Below are positions 7,793 through 14,818 of a stretch of DNA of 22,691 nt, piece after piece (the stretch's first letter is position 1; every line of letters begins with the position of its first letter). The notes beneath the pieces were generated by a model. That model had not been told where the DNA came from, did not search any database, and saw nothing but the letters and a program-made list of their open reading frames with translations. The position numbers and the translations under genes are program-made. This DNA comes from CAZVLE01 sp964627855 (lineage in GTDB: Bacteria; Bacillota; Dethiobacteria; DTU022), in contig CAZVLE010000060.1 in assembly GCA_964627855.1 (NCBI GenBank), positions 1 through 22,691 on the forward strand. The letters run 5' to 3'.

Positions 7793-8125
7793 TTAAACGC
7801 TCCCCCAAAGTATTATTTTGCCTTCTCTAATCAAGCTGCGGTTCTGATTGCCATTTTGCAGCGCCTTATGGTTCACATTTCCGCCCTGCGTTAAAAGGCA
7901 TAGGCTTAAAAATTCCCTAGAGAGAGCCTGGTTTCCTGCCCGATTCCTAAAAAAGTCCTTGCGAAGATAGACCCTGCAACGGCCTTTAAGTGATCATGTC
8001 ACCGCAAGCTTTTCTTATTATTCGAACCTGACATAAAGGATTGACACCTGCAATGCCGAATTATTTTATTTAAACCACTGAAACTGTAATCCGGTGGTTA
8101 CCCATTACGAGGAGGTTCAAGGATT
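7793..8125. other. Divergent intergenic region between the paaK operon and the lipoprotein gene
   Basis: These 333 bases hold no credible gene. The right end carries the lipoprotein promoter (8041-8069) and a GAGGAGG ribosome binding site. The left end carries only the paaK2 ribosome binding site. No T-box, TPP or other leader that I can recognise is present, and no clear -10/-35 pair for the minus strand was found. Short dyads such as GTGA-N5-TCAC (7990-8002) are too weak to call. Confidence 0.5.
8041..8069 (+). promoter_or_regulatory. Sigma-A-type promoter for the lipoprotein gene
   Basis: A perfect TTGACA (8041-8046) is followed by a 17-base spacer and TTTTAT (8064-8069; 4 of 6 to TATAAT) in a T-rich stretch. 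It lies about 57 bases before the ATG at 8126. The -35 box is strong and the -10 box moderate. Confidence 0.55.
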
Positions 8126-8530
8126 ATGAAAAAAAGAGTCTTTATCCTGCTTTGTCTGCTAGTGGCAGTCTCCTTGTTTTCCCTCTCCTGTTCCGGCGCT
8201 GTTTCAACAACTTCAATTGACGGTGCTACCGTTACTACCGGCCTGGAACTGAATGACGACCTGACGATCCGCTCGACAAAAACAACCTTCAGGCCGGACG
8301 AAGGATTCATCATTTCCTTTGACAACAACGCTCCCTTTGATGCCAGTATCATCACCATGCGGATTGAAGATACCGATGCCAAGGAAGTAGTTGGCTCAGT
8401 TGACTATGATGTTGACCCCTCCTGGACGATTGCTTCCACTGAAGGGTCTCTCAATGAGGCCGGAAAGTATAAAATATCATTCATAGTCAACGGCAAAACA
8501 AGGGCCTCTCAGACTGTGATCATCGAATAG
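8126..8530 (+). CDS. Small predicted lipoprotein or secreted protein of unknown function
   Basis: This 134-residue protein begins MKKR followed by a hydrophobic segment (residues 5-20) and Cys22 in the context FSLSC-SG. That fits a loose lipobox (Ser at -3, Ser at -1), so it is probably a lipoprotein anchored outside the membrane; cleavage as an ordinary secreted protein is possible. The rest is rich in Thr, Ser, Asp and alternating hydrophobic residues, with a GKYKISFIVNGK ending typical of small beta-sandwich (Ig-like) domains. No catalytic motif is visible and I do not recognise the family. The ribosome binding site GAGGAGG is strong. The radical SAM gene follows about 60 bases later and may be co-transcribed. 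Confidence 0.8.
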   Translation: MKKRVFILLCLLVAVSLFSLSCSGAVSTTSIDGATVTTGLELNDDLTIRSTKTTFRPDEGFIISFDNNAPFDASIITMRIEDTDAKEVVGSVDYDVDPSWTIASTEGSLNEAGKYKISFIVNGKTRASQTVIIE

Positions 8531-8590
8531 CATTTCCACGACCTGTTTACCTTGGAAGGCATGTTATCATTATTTAAACCGGAGTTAATG

Positions 8591-9508
8591 ATGCCACTTC
8601 AGGATCGCAATTTTGACCCCGTCTACCTGCAGTTATCTGCAGGGGAGAGACAGCGAAAAATTGAACAGTTTCGAGCGATGCTTACAAGCTGCACCATCTG
8701 CCCCCGCAACTGCCGGGTTAACCGCCTGCAGGGTGAAAGGGGCAGATGCGGTGCAGGATCCGATCTTGTCATCAGCAGCGCCGGCCCCCACTTTGGCGAG
8801 GAAAGAGAACTGGTCGGCTCAGGCGGTTCGGGCACGATTTTTTTCATGCATTGCAATCTCGAGTGTGTCTTTTGCCAGAACTGGACCATCAGCCGTGGCA
8901 GTGAGCAGGGTCAGCTTATCAACAGTGAAGAACTGGCTGCCCTGATGCTCAGTCTGCAGAACCGGGGTTGCAGTAACATCAACCTGGTCAGCCCTACCCC
9001 TTACCTTTATCAGATCACCAGCGCCATTGATCTTGCCGCTGAAAGAGGGTTCTATCTTCCCGTGGTCTATAACTGCGGCGGTTATGAAGCGCTCCCTTCC
9101 CTGCGTCTCCTCGAAGGCTTTATCGACATTTACATGCCCGACGCTAAATATGCTTCCGACAGCAGCGGTGCCACCTATTCCGGGGTCAAACACTATGCCA
9201 CGCGCCTCAAAGAAACACTAAAGGAAATGCAGCAACAGGTAGGCGATCTGCAAGTGGGCCCTGATGGGCTGGCCCGCCGCGGCCTGCTGGTGAGGCACCT
9301 GGTTCTTCCCGAAGACCTGGCCGGCAGCGCAGAGATTGCCCGCTTCCTCAAAGAAGAAGTCTCTGCCAACTGCGCCGTTAACGTTATGGCCCAGTATTAC
9401 CCGGCCTACCGCGCCGCCGAGTTTCCACCCCTGCGCCGGCGAATCAGCAGCGCCGAATTTCTCGTTGCCCGCGGTGCTTTCATCGAGCAGGGTCTGCGCC
9501 TGCTCTAA
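8591..9508 (+). CDS. PflX-type radical SAM protein (pyruvate formate-lyase activating enzyme-related)
   Basis: This is a radical SAM enzyme of the COG1313/PflX group, about 305 residues. The cluster-binding motif CNLECVFCQNW gives CX3CX2C at residues 88, 92 and 95. It is preceded by a second cysteine group, CTICPRNC (34, 37, 41) plus C53 in GRCGAG, typical of this group. Later motifs NLVSPTPYL and YMPDAKYA are also characteristic. The group resembles glycyl-radical-enzyme activases but its substrate is unknown; no glycyl radical enzyme is in the window. A TTG at 8552 would extend it by 13 residues but lacks a ribosome binding site. ATG 8591 has GGAG six bases upstream and is preferred. It may form an operon with the lipoprotein gene. 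Confidence 0.9.
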   Translation: MPLQDRNFDPVYLQLSAGERQRKIEQFRAMLTSCTICPRNCRVNRLQGERGRCGAGSDLVISSAGPHFGEERELVGSGGSGTIFFMHCNLECVFCQNWTISRGSEQGQLINSEELAALMLSLQNRGCSNINLVSPTPYLYQITSAIDLAAERGFYLPVVYNCGGYEALPSLRLLEGFIDIYMPDAKYASDSSGATYSGVKHYATRLKETLKEMQQQVGDLQVGPDGLARRGLLVRHLVLPEDLAGSAEIARFLKEEVSANCAVNVMAQYYPAYRAAEFPPLRRRISSAEFLVARGAFIEQGLRLL

Positions 9509-9545
9509 GCCTTTCTTTCACACAGCCGTCCGGTAAAGAAAATAA

Positions 9546-9565
9546 ATATTACGAAAATGTAATAT
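9546..9565. promoter_or_regulatory. Inverted repeat upstream of the thioredoxin promoter
   Basis: ATATTAC (9546-9552) and GTAATAT (9559-9565) form a 7-bp dyad with a 6-base spacer, ending four bases before the -35 box at 9570. The location suits an operator, but AT-rich dyads occur by chance and no regulator is identified. Confidence 0.3.
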
Positions 9566-9569
9566 AAGG

Positions 9570-9599
9570 TTGACCCTTCTAAACTGCCTGGTGTAAAAT
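9570..9599 (+). promoter_or_regulatory. Sigma-A-type promoter for thioredoxin
   Basis: TTGACC (9570-9575), an 18-base spacer and TAAAAT (9594-9599) each match the consensus at 5 of 6 positions. It lies about 80 bases before the thioredoxin ATG, leaving a leader of about 75 bases. Confidence 0.65.
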
Positions 9600-9681
9600 G
9601 ACAACAGAAGCAAGCCATTTTTTTTAAGCATTCATAGACAATAAAATCACTACAGAGAGACAAAGGAGGCAAATAATTAAT

Positions 9682-10008
9682 ATGGCAGGTGCGGTAAAGG
9701 AAATACAGGAAGCCCAATTTGAACAGGAGGTGCTCAAGGAAGAACTGCCTGTGCTTGTTGATTTCTGGGCGCCATGGTGCGGTCCCTGTAAAATGCTTGG
9801 CCCCGTTCTGGAGGAAGTGGCTGCCGCCAACGATAGCCGTCTGAAAATTGTCAAGGTCAATGTTGACGAAAACCCTGATCTGGCCCAGAAGTACGAGGTG
9901 ATGGGTATTCCGGCCATGTTCTTATTCAAAGGCGGCCAGGTTGTAGACAGCTTCACCGGGGCAATGAGCAAGCAAGCCTTAAATGACAAGATTGGAAAAT
10001 TTATTTAA
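9682..10008 (+). CDS. trxA: Thioredoxin
   Basis: This 108-residue protein is a classical single-domain thioredoxin. The active site WCGPC has Cys33 and Cys36, the buried aspartate lies in VLVDFWA near residue 27, and the cis-proline is in MGIPAMFLF near residue 77. It reduces protein disulfides in the cytosol, using electrons from a thioredoxin reductase not present here. The start has AGGAGG 12 bases upstream, slightly long but unambiguous. It has its own promoter (9570-9599), so it is probably not part of the PflX unit. The downstream EF-Tu-domain-like gene is 117 bases away and might be read through. Confidence 0.97.
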   Translation: MAGAVKEIQEAQFEQEVLKEELPVLVDFWAPWCGPCKMLGPVLEEVAAANDSRLKIVKVNVDENPDLAQKYEVMGIPAMFLFKGGQVVDSFTGAMSKQALNDKIGKFI

Positions 10009-10125
10009 AACTATAAGAAGAGAAGATAAAAAATACTTTTCAGATAACTATAGCAAGTAGAGAGGAAACTGCTTCCCCGGTGGCGAATGACATCTTAAAT
10101 ACTGTGAAGGGATGTGTAATTTGCC

Positions 10126-10386
10126 ATGGAACGACAGGTAATCGGCCAGGTAACTCACTATTACAGCAAAATCGGTGTGGCTATCATCAGCCTGGAAGCA
10201 GGTTTGAAAGTGGGAGACCGCATAGCGGTTGTCGGTTCTACGTCTGATCTTGAACAGGATGTCAAGTCGATGCAGGTAGAACATCAAAACATCGATGAAG
10301 CCAAAGCGGGCGACCTGGTCGGCCTGAAGGTTAAAGATAAAGTCAGAGAAGGCGACACAGTCTATATCTTGAAAATAAATCAGTAA
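10126..10386 (+). CDS. Stand-alone translation-factor domain II-like protein
   Basis: This 86-residue protein reads like the beta-barrel domain II of translational GTPases without a G domain. Features are VIGQVTHYYSKIGVAIISLEAGLKVGDRIAVVGSTSDLEQDVKSMQVEHQNIDEAKAG split as strand-turn-strand segments, and a closing GDLVGLKVKDKVREGDTVY, where EF-Tu-type proteins have G-D-x-V-G. Small proteins of this type are annotated in databases as elongation-factor-like proteins, sometimes next to U32 peptidases; none is seen here. No GTP-binding motif exists, so it cannot act as a GTPase. The function is unknown; binding tRNA, rRNA or another protein is possible. The ribosome binding site is weak (GAAGGGATG about 12 bases upstream). 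Confidence 0.8.
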   Translation: MERQVIGQVTHYYSKIGVAIISLEAGLKVGDRIAVVGSTSDLEQDVKSMQVEHQNIDEAKAGDLVGLKVKDKVREGDTVYILKINQ

Positions 10387-10403
10387 GCTTCACAGGTGAT
10401 CAC

Positions 10404-11156
10404 TTGAATTCTGTTGGTGACAAGAAGAGTAATCAAGCCCTGATCGGTATGGTCAGGGCTGTTCCGATCATACTCGGTTATCTGCCTATCGGTCTGGCCT
10501 TCGGTGTGCTGGCTTCAACTGCCGGGGTTGGTATATACGGGGCCGTAGCCATGTCGGTGTTTGTATTTGCCGGATCATCGCAGCTTATCGCCGTGGGTAT
10601 GATCGGTGCCGGTGCTGAAATGGCCGCCATCACCATGACTGTTTTCCTCGTTAACCTGCGCCACATGCTCATGAGTGCCTACCTGGCCCCTTATCTGGGT
10701 GGCTTGAGCAGATTTGAACAGGCCCTTTTCAGTTATGAGCTCACCGACGAATCTTTCGCCATTCACTCCTCCTACTTCCGTCAGCAGGGGGTGCCCTCAA
10801 AAAGACAGCTCTTTTCGCTCAACCTTTCAGCTCACCTGGCCTGGGTTGGTGGCACCTTTCTCGGCTCTCTTCTTGGTGAACGCCTTACCCTTGACATCGA
10901 AACTTACGGCATCGATTATGCCCTGCCGGCCATGTTTATTGCCCTGCTTGTCATGCAGATAGATAGCAACCGCCGCCTCTTCATTGCCATCCTTGCCGCA
11001 GCAATGGGCCTTGCCCTCTACCTGGCCGGAATGAGCCAGCTCTACGTCATTGCTGCCACCGTAATTGCCGCTACTGTGGGAGCGTCACTGAAAAAAGAGC
11101 CGCCTCGGAAGACTCCGCAGCATGAAGATGACAGGGAGGGGGATGCCCGTGCATAA
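10404..11156 (+). CDS. azlC: AzlC-family branched-chain amino acid exporter, large subunit
   Basis: This 250-residue integral membrane protein belongs to the AzlC family. It has several hydrophobic helices, the early signature PIILGYLPIGLAFGVLAS, and the internal motif VFAGSSQLIAVGMIGAGA. NLRHMLMSAYLAPYL and ELTDESFAIHS are also typical. AzlC with AzlD exports branched-chain amino acids and analogues across the cytoplasmic membrane. The start is TTG at 10404 with AGGTGATC just upstream; an ATG at 10449 would remove 15 residues before the first helix and cannot be fully excluded. The end overlaps azlD. In an amino-acid fermenter it may relieve excess leucine, isoleucine or valine. Confidence 0.94.
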   Translation: MNSVGDKKSNQALIGMVRAVPIILGYLPIGLAFGVLASTAGVGIYGAVAMSVFVFAGSSQLIAVGMIGAGAEMAAITMTVFLVNLRHMLMSAYLAPYLGGLSRFEQALFSYELTDESFAIHSSYFRQQGVPSKRQLFSLNLSAHLAWVGGTFLGSLLGERLTLDIETYGIDYALPAMFIALLVMQIDSNRRLFIAILAAAMGLALYLAGMSQLYVIAATVIAATVGASLKKEPPRKTPQHEDDREGDARA

Positions 11157-11478
11157 CATTGATAACTTTCCCTTACTCATCTTGCTGATGACACTCGTAA
11201 CCTTTATCCCCCGGGTTGTGCCCCTGCTGTTGCTATCCCGGCGCAGCCTTCCCGCAATAATTGAGCGCTGGTTATCTTTCGTACCGGTCGCCGTGCTGGC
11301 TGCCCTGCTGGCCCCGACTCTTTTTGCTCCCGCCGGCACTCTCGACCTGACCTTTCCTCATAACCCGGCTTTTTGGGTTTCCATTCCCGTTTTTGCCATT
11401 GCCCTTATCAGTCGAAACCTTTTTGTGACAGTCCTTTCCGGCATGGTTTTCATCGCCTTGTTCCGCTACTTTTTCTAA
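11149..11478 (+). CDS. azlD: AzlD-family branched-chain amino acid exporter, small subunit
   Basis: This is a small membrane protein of about 109 residues with four hydrophobic segments. It carries the family motif TFIPRVVPLLLLSRR near the N terminus and FVPVAVLAALLAPTLF in the middle. It partners AzlC in export. Starts at 11122 (ATG), 11143 (ATG) and 11149 (GTG) are possible. GGGAGG at 11134-11139 is nine bases before the GTG but only three before the second ATG. GTG 11149 also gives an 8-base overlap with the azlC stop (GTGCATAA), a classical coupling arrangement, so it is chosen. No clear terminator follows; the AOR promoter begins about 54 bases later. Confidence 0.92.
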   Translation: MHNIDNFPLLILLMTLVTFIPRVVPLLLLSRRSLPAIIERWLSFVPVAVLAALLAPTLFAPAGTLDLTFPHNPAFWVSIPVFAIALISRNLFVTVLSGMVFIALFRYFF

Positions 11479-11531
11479 ACAGAATTTGTATAATAATCGG
11501 ATTCGTTCTCATTTAAAATCATGCCTACCAA

Positions 11532-11561
11532 TTGACCAACAATTCGCCATTATGCTATAAT
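11532..11561 (+). promoter_or_regulatory. Strong sigma-A promoter for the AOR gene
   Basis: TTGACC (11532-11537), an 18-base spacer, and a perfect TATAAT (11556-11561) preceded by TGC (11553-11555), an extended -10. A transcript would start near 11568, giving a leader of about 73 bases before the AOR ATG. TATGCT and AGCATA near the ends of the leader could pair, but no known riboswitch is recognisable. Confidence 0.75.
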
Positions 11562-11641
11562 TTAAATATGCTAAATTTGTATCCCTGCACCACATCAGAA
11601 CCTTTAAACTGTTTCAGCATAAAAATTAAGGAGGAGCTCTC

Positions 11642-13381
11642 ATGGACAAAGTTGTACGTGTCAACATGACCGAAAAAAAGGTAACGGTAGAGCCGTTACC
11701 GGAGAAGTACAAAGGTAAGGGTGGTCGCTGGTTAAGCTCGCTGATGGTTAGCGACGAGGTGCCGGCCGACTGCCACCCACTGGGGCCGAACAACAAGCTC
11801 GTTTTTGCTCCTGGCATGTTATCCGGAACCCGTGCTCCTAACACCGGGCGTATTTCAGTAGGTGGTAAGTCACCGCTTACCGGCGGAATTAAAGAGGCCA
11901 ATGCCGGTACGCCTTTTTCCCAGCAGCTGGCCCGCATGGGTTACACGGCTCTTATTGTTGAAGGACTGGTTGAAGATGATAAGCGCTGGCTGCTCAAACT
12001 GGATATCAACGGAGGAGAACTGCTCCCAGCCGATGACCTCAGGGACAAGGGCGCCTATGAAGCCGGTAACATGATTTGGGAAAAATATGGTGAAAAAACA
12101 CCCTTTGTAGTTAACGGACCGGCTGGTGAGGCCAAGATGGTCATGGCCGGTCTTGCCTTTAATGACCCCGAGGGCCGTGCAGCCCGTTACGCCGGACGTG
12201 GCGGTCTTGGCGCAGTTATGGGCAGTAAGGGCCTAAAAGCGATTGTTCTAGATGATAAAGATGCCCCCGGCGTTAAGGCGGTTGATGAAGAGTTACTCAA
12301 AAGCGGTCAGAAGAAACTGGCCGATGCCATTCTCTCCCACGATGTAACAAAGAAGGGTGGCGGCCTGAACAGCTACGGCACTGCCGTGCTGATTAACATC
12401 CTAAACGAAGCCGGTGGCCTGCCGACCAATAACTTCCGCAGTGGTACCTTCGAGGGCGCTTCCAAGATCAGTGGGGAAACTCTGGCGGAAACTGCAGAAA
12501 AACGTGGTGGAGCCGGGACAATGGGCCACCGTTGTCATCCTGGCTGTATTATCAACTGCTCAACCGTTTACCCGAAACCTGATGGAACCGAACATGTTTC
12601 CAGCGTGGAGTATGAGTCGATCTGGTCACTCGGCGCCAACTGCGGCATTGATAACCTTGATCATATTGCTGAATTAATTTGGCTTTGCAATGACCTCGGA
12701 CTCGATACCATTGAAGCCGGTGTTACCCTCGGTGTGGCCATGGAAGCTGGCCTGGCTGAATTTGGAGACGGTGAGGCAGCCATCAAACTGATGCACGAAA
12801 TTCGCAACCGCACTCCCCTTGGTCATATCCTCGGACAGGGAGCCCAGTTTACCGGTGAAGCTTACGGTGTAACCAGGATTCCCACGGTTAAGCGCCAGGG
12901 CATGCCTGCCTATGAACCGCGCGCGGTTAAAGGTATCGGTGTTACTTATGCCACATCTACTATGGGCGCCGACCATACTGCTGGTTACACTATCGCACCT
13001 GAGATCATGGCAGTCGGTGGCAAGGCCGATCCACTCTCCCTAAAGGACAAAGTCAGCCTTTCCAAATCTCTGCAGGATGCCACTGCCTTTCTCGATGCGG
13101 CCGGTTACTGCATCTTCATCGCCTTCCCCATTTTAGATATTCCGAGCGGTTTCGAAGGCGCTGTCGAGATTGTTAACGGTTTCCTCGGCACCAAGTACAC
13201 TGCCGATGATGTCGGTAGGATCGGGGATGAAATCCTGCGCATTGAAAGAGATTTCAACCTGCGTGCAGGTATTGGCAAAGAAGCGGATCGCATGCCCGAG
13301 TTTATGAAATATGAAAAACTACCGCCGCATAACCACGTTTGGGATATGTCGGACGAAGAGCTTGATACCTTCTGGGACTAG
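11642..13381 (+). CDS. aor: Tungsten-containing aldehyde:ferredoxin oxidoreductase family enzyme
   Basis: This 579-residue protein is a full-length AOR-family enzyme. The N-terminal half (about 1-210) is the pterin-binding AFOR_N domain (GRISVGGKSPLTGG; YAGRGGLGAVMGSKGLKAIV). The C-terminal part has the cofactor motif DLGLDTIEAG and the GADHTAGYT loop with the conserved histidine. The [4Fe-4S] ligands would be C298, C302, C306 and C490 (in DAAGYC). The first three are spaced CX3CX3C rather than the CX2CX3C of the Pyrococcus enzyme. The family oxidises aldehydes to acids and reduces ferredoxin, or the reverse. It has a strong promoter and AGGAGG. Its TAG overlaps the ribosome binding site of the moaD-like gene. 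Substrate is not visible; aldehydes from amino acid fermentation are the likely ones. Confidence 0.95.
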   Translation: MDKVVRVNMTEKKVTVEPLPEKYKGKGGRWLSSLMVSDEVPADCHPLGPNNKLVFAPGMLSGTRAPNTGRISVGGKSPLTGGIKEANAGTPFSQQLARMGYTALIVEGLVEDDKRWLLKLDINGGELLPADDLRDKGAYEAGNMIWEKYGEKTPFVVNGPAGEAKMVMAGLAFNDPEGRAARYAGRGGLGAVMGSKGLKAIVLDDKDAPGVKAVDEELLKSGQKKLADAILSHDVTKKGGGLNSYGTAVLINILNEAGGLPTNNFRSGTFEGASKISGETLAETAEKRGGAGTMGHRCHPGCIINCSTVYPKPDGTEHVSSVEYESIWSLGANCGIDNLDHIAELIWLCNDLGLDTIEAGVTLGVAMEAGLAEFGDGEAAIKLMHEIRNRTPLGHILGQGAQFTGEAYGVTRIPTVKRQGMPAYEPRAVKGIGVTYATSTMGADHTAGYTIAPEIMAVGGKADPLSLKDKVSLSKSLQDATAFLDAAGYCIFIAFPILDIPSGFEGAVEIVNGFLGTKYTADDVGRIGDEILRIERDFNLRAGIGKEADRMPEFMKYEKLPPHNHVWDMSDEELDTFWD

Positions 13382-13389
13382 GAGGAAGC

Positions 13390-13629
13390 ATGCAGGTAAA
13401 TGTTGCCTTATATGCTACCCTGATACGTTATCATCCGGAACAGGGTAGAAACAAACCTTTCACCGTCGAGCTGCCCGAGGGAGCTACTGTCGAAGAGCTG
13501 ATTGAGAAGCTCGGCATCAGTGAAGGAGAAGTAAAGCAGGTCTTTATCAGGCACAAAAGCCGCCCCTTCGATTTTCAACTGGCCGAAGGTGACCACGTCG
13601 CCATCTTCCCGGCCATCGCCGGCGGCTAA
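13390..13629 (+). CDS. MoaD/ThiS-like ubiquitin-fold sulfur carrier
   Basis: This 79-residue protein ends in the diagnostic Gly-Gly (FPAIAGG) that is adenylated and thiocarboxylated in MoaD and ThiS. VNVALYATLIRYHP, the EGATVEELIEKLGI helix and EGDHVAIFPAIAGG match the beta-grasp fold. MoaD donates sulfur for the dithiolene of molybdopterin, which also carries tungsten. The gene starts eight bases after the AOR stop, and its AGGAGG overlaps that stop codon, so expression is coupled. AOR-linked MoaD copies are common and probably serve tungstopterin assembly. No MoaE or MoeB is present in the window. Confidence 0.92.
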   Translation: MQVNVALYATLIRYHPEQGRNKPFTVELPEGATVEELIEKLGISEGEVKQVFIRHKSRPFDFQLAEGDHVAIFPAIAGG

Positions 13630-13650
13630 AAAGAAAACAAGCATCGAAAC

Positions 13651-13682
13651 GCGAAGCACGGGTTACACTACCCGTGCTTCGC
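13651..13682. terminator. Bidirectional hairpin terminator between moaD-like and PIN genes
   Basis: GCGAAGCACGGGT (13651-13663) and ACCCGTGCTTCGC (13670-13682) form a perfect 13-bp stem with a 6-base loop. It lies just after the moaD-like stop (13629) and before the PIN gene end (13707). The plus-strand tail TTCATTATT is moderately T-rich. The minus-strand tail contains a run of T from the AAAAAGAAAACAA stretch at 13628-13640. Confidence 0.8.
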
Positions 13683-13706
13683 TTCATTATTCCACCCGCT
13701 ACTCTC

Positions 13707-14138
13707 TTATATATAAGGCCACTGCTGTAAAAAAAGCCCCGGTGTTCCAATTTTAAAAGACAAGTCCTCATGCCATTTTTGTTCCAGGAAATGCTTATCC
13801 AGAGTTAATAGCCATTCTACCTTTCCGCTCATGGCAGTGGCCAACACTGGCGCATCCTTTTCGTTGTTCAGATTGGTAGCGGTAGAAAGATTCTCGCCTT
13901 TCGCTTCAACAAACCCGAAAGGCAGTTGACGAAACAGATAATAAGTCTTTTCATAAAGGCCGGGCATCTTTTTCTCCACATTTTTCAGCACTTCCCGGAC
14001 GACTTGTTCGGAAACATATGGTCTGATCAGACCCAGTTCACAAAGCATGAGGATTCTGTTTGATCCACCACTTGAAGAAGCCAGCCCGGCGATGACAACA
14101 GAACTGTCAATAAAAACTTTAATCTTTTTCATAGTCAT
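13707..14138 (-). CDS. PIN-domain toxin (probable ribonuclease)
   Basis: This PIN-domain protein of about 143 residues has the first acidic residue in KVFIDSSVVIAGL, a second acidic site in SEQVVREVL, an aspartate in NNEKDAPVLATAM and one in LLTLDKHFL. Together these form the usual metal-binding set. PIN toxins cleave RNA (tRNA, rRNA or mRNA) when freed from their antitoxin. The gene begins inside the 3' end of the AbrB-type gene. Possible starts are ATG 14147, 14138 and 14132. AAGG in the antitoxin end lies 10 bases before 14138, the best spacing. Tight overlap behind an AbrB-like gene supports a type II toxin-antitoxin pair. Confidence 0.87.
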   Translation of the reverse strand: MTMKKIKVFIDSSVVIAGLASSSGGSNRILMLCELGLIRPYVSEQVVREVLKNVEKKMPGLYEKTYYLFRQLPFGFVEAKGENLSTATNLNNEKDAPVLATAMSGKVEWLLTLDKHFLEQKWHEDLSFKIGTPGLFLQQWPYI

Positions 14139-14409
14139 GTGAGCCATCCCTTAGCTCTGTAAGCAGATCATCTAAGCTTAGTTTCTGGTTATTCATTGTC
14201 TTCGTGAACTCAGTTGACAATTCACTGACCAAAGTTTTCTCCGGAGTGACCACGATTGCTTTTCCTACCTGATATAAATCAAGGATTGTATCTTCTCTGA
14301 TCATTAAGTTGCCTCTTACTTCAGCAGGGATAGTAAACTGCCCTTTGCCCCAGACACGGACTTTCTTAGTCGGGTAAGGTGTCCCGTATTTCTTACTTTG
14401 TTCAGACAA
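14119..14409 (-). CDS. AbrB/MazE-type antitoxin
   Basis: This 96-residue protein carries a swapped-hairpin (SpoVT-AbrB) DNA-binding domain at residues 14-60: KKVRVWGKGQFTIPAEVRG followed by LMIREDTILDLYQVGKAIVVTP. The C-terminal 35 residues (TKTMNNQKLSLDDLLTELRDG) are acidic and likely wrap the PIN toxin. Such antitoxins repress their own operon. The start is TTG with GGCGGTGAT, close to the full anti-Shine-Dalgarno complement, about five bases before it. A TATAAT on the minus strand at 14439-14444 lies at promoter distance. The gene overlaps the PIN gene by about 20 bases. Confidence 0.9.
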   Translation of the reverse strand: MSEQSKKYGTPYPTKKVRVWGKGQFTIPAEVRGNLMIREDTILDLYQVGKAIVVTPEKTLVSELSTEFTKTMNNQKLSLDDLLTELRDGSHDYEKD

Positions 14410-14438
14410 TCAGAATCACCGCCTTTCAGAATATCTAA

Positions 14439-14444
14439 ATTATA
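14439..14444 (-). promoter_or_regulatory. -10 box of the toxin-antitoxin promoter
   Basis: A perfect TATAAT on the minus strand lies about 30 bases before the TTG start of the antitoxin. The best -35 at 16-17 bases is poor (TTTATT), so the promoter may depend on other contacts. Confidence 0.45.
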
Positions 14445-14456
14445 GCGTACACACTT

Positions 14457-14494
14457 CAAAAATAAAAGCCGGCAGTTTATTAACAGCCGGCTTT
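14457..14494 (-). terminator. Rho-independent terminator, minus strand
   Basis: AAAGCCGGC (14465-14473) and GCCGGCTTT (14486-14494) form a 9-bp stem. The top of the loop adds GTT/AAC. Read on the minus strand the hairpin is followed by a TTTTATTTTT tract. It would stop transcripts coming from the radical SAM gene before they enter the toxin-antitoxin operon. Confidence 0.75.
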
Positions 14495-14538
14495 GATCTT
14501 CCATAAAAACGTCTCAAAGATCGACAAAACTTTTTAGG

Positions 14539-14551
14539 AGCACGGCGTGCT
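14539..14551. repeat. Degenerate copy of the intergenic palindrome family
   Basis: AGCACGGCGTGCT, within TAGGAGCACGGCGTGCTGTG, resembles the GTAGGGGCATGGCGTGCCATGC palindrome of the arrays near 400 and 19260, with both arms changed so that pairing is kept. It opens the repeat island. Confidence 0.5.
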
Positions 14552-14620
14552 GTGTCCAAAAGAACTTCACCCCCACCCCGATCCTCCCCCTTTTAGAAGT
14601 CGGAGGTGAGATGGCAGAGG

Positions 14621-14648
14621 ACCAGAAGAGATTAAATACAACCCCCTC
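14621..14648 (+). repeat. Left arm of a 28-bp perfect inverted repeat
   Basis: This arm (begins ACCAGAAGAG, ends ACCCCCTC) is the exact reverse complement of 14861-14888, 212 bases away. Read on the minus strand it contains the TTTAATCTCTTCTGGTC box, followed by CTCTGCC-type heptanucleotides up to about 14600. It is therefore an inverted copy of the array module. Confidence 0.85.
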
Positions 14649-14655
14649 ACCCCGA

Positions 14656-14678
14656 CCCTCTCCCGCCAGGGGAGAGGG
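14656..14678. repeat. GC-rich hairpin of the CCCTCTCCC/GGGAGAGGG type
   Basis: CCCTCTCCC (14656-14664) and GGGAGAGGG (14670-14678) form a perfect 9-bp stem with a 5-base loop, preceded by CCCCCTCACCCCGA. Such hairpins are widespread REP-like elements in bacterial genomes (general knowledge). Confidence 0.7.
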
Positions 14679-14771
14679 AGGAATTATTAGTGGGTTGCTT
14701 AACTTGAAGGTTTAAGATCATCATCAGGCTGTTGGAAATGCTACACAGCTATTAGCCTGAATTCTTCTACT

Positions 14772-14794
14772 CCCTCCCCCTTGAGGGGGGAGGG
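14772..14794. repeat. GC-rich hairpin CCCTCCCCC/GGGGGAGGG
   Basis: A perfect 9-bp stem (14772-14780 with 14786-14794, loop TTGAG) is followed by a long G-rich tract to about 14810. That tract is approximately the reverse complement of the C-rich tract at 14568-14590. It is probably a second REP-like copy in the opposite orientation. Confidence 0.65.
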
Positions 14795-14818
14795 GTGGGG
14801 TGGGGGTGGAAAGGGTTT

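Noticed and set aside
7793..8125. T-box or amino acid riboswitch leader for the paaK-ior operon
   Set aside because: No T-box sequence (TGGNACCGCG type), no specifier-like structure and no leader terminator on the minus strand were found.
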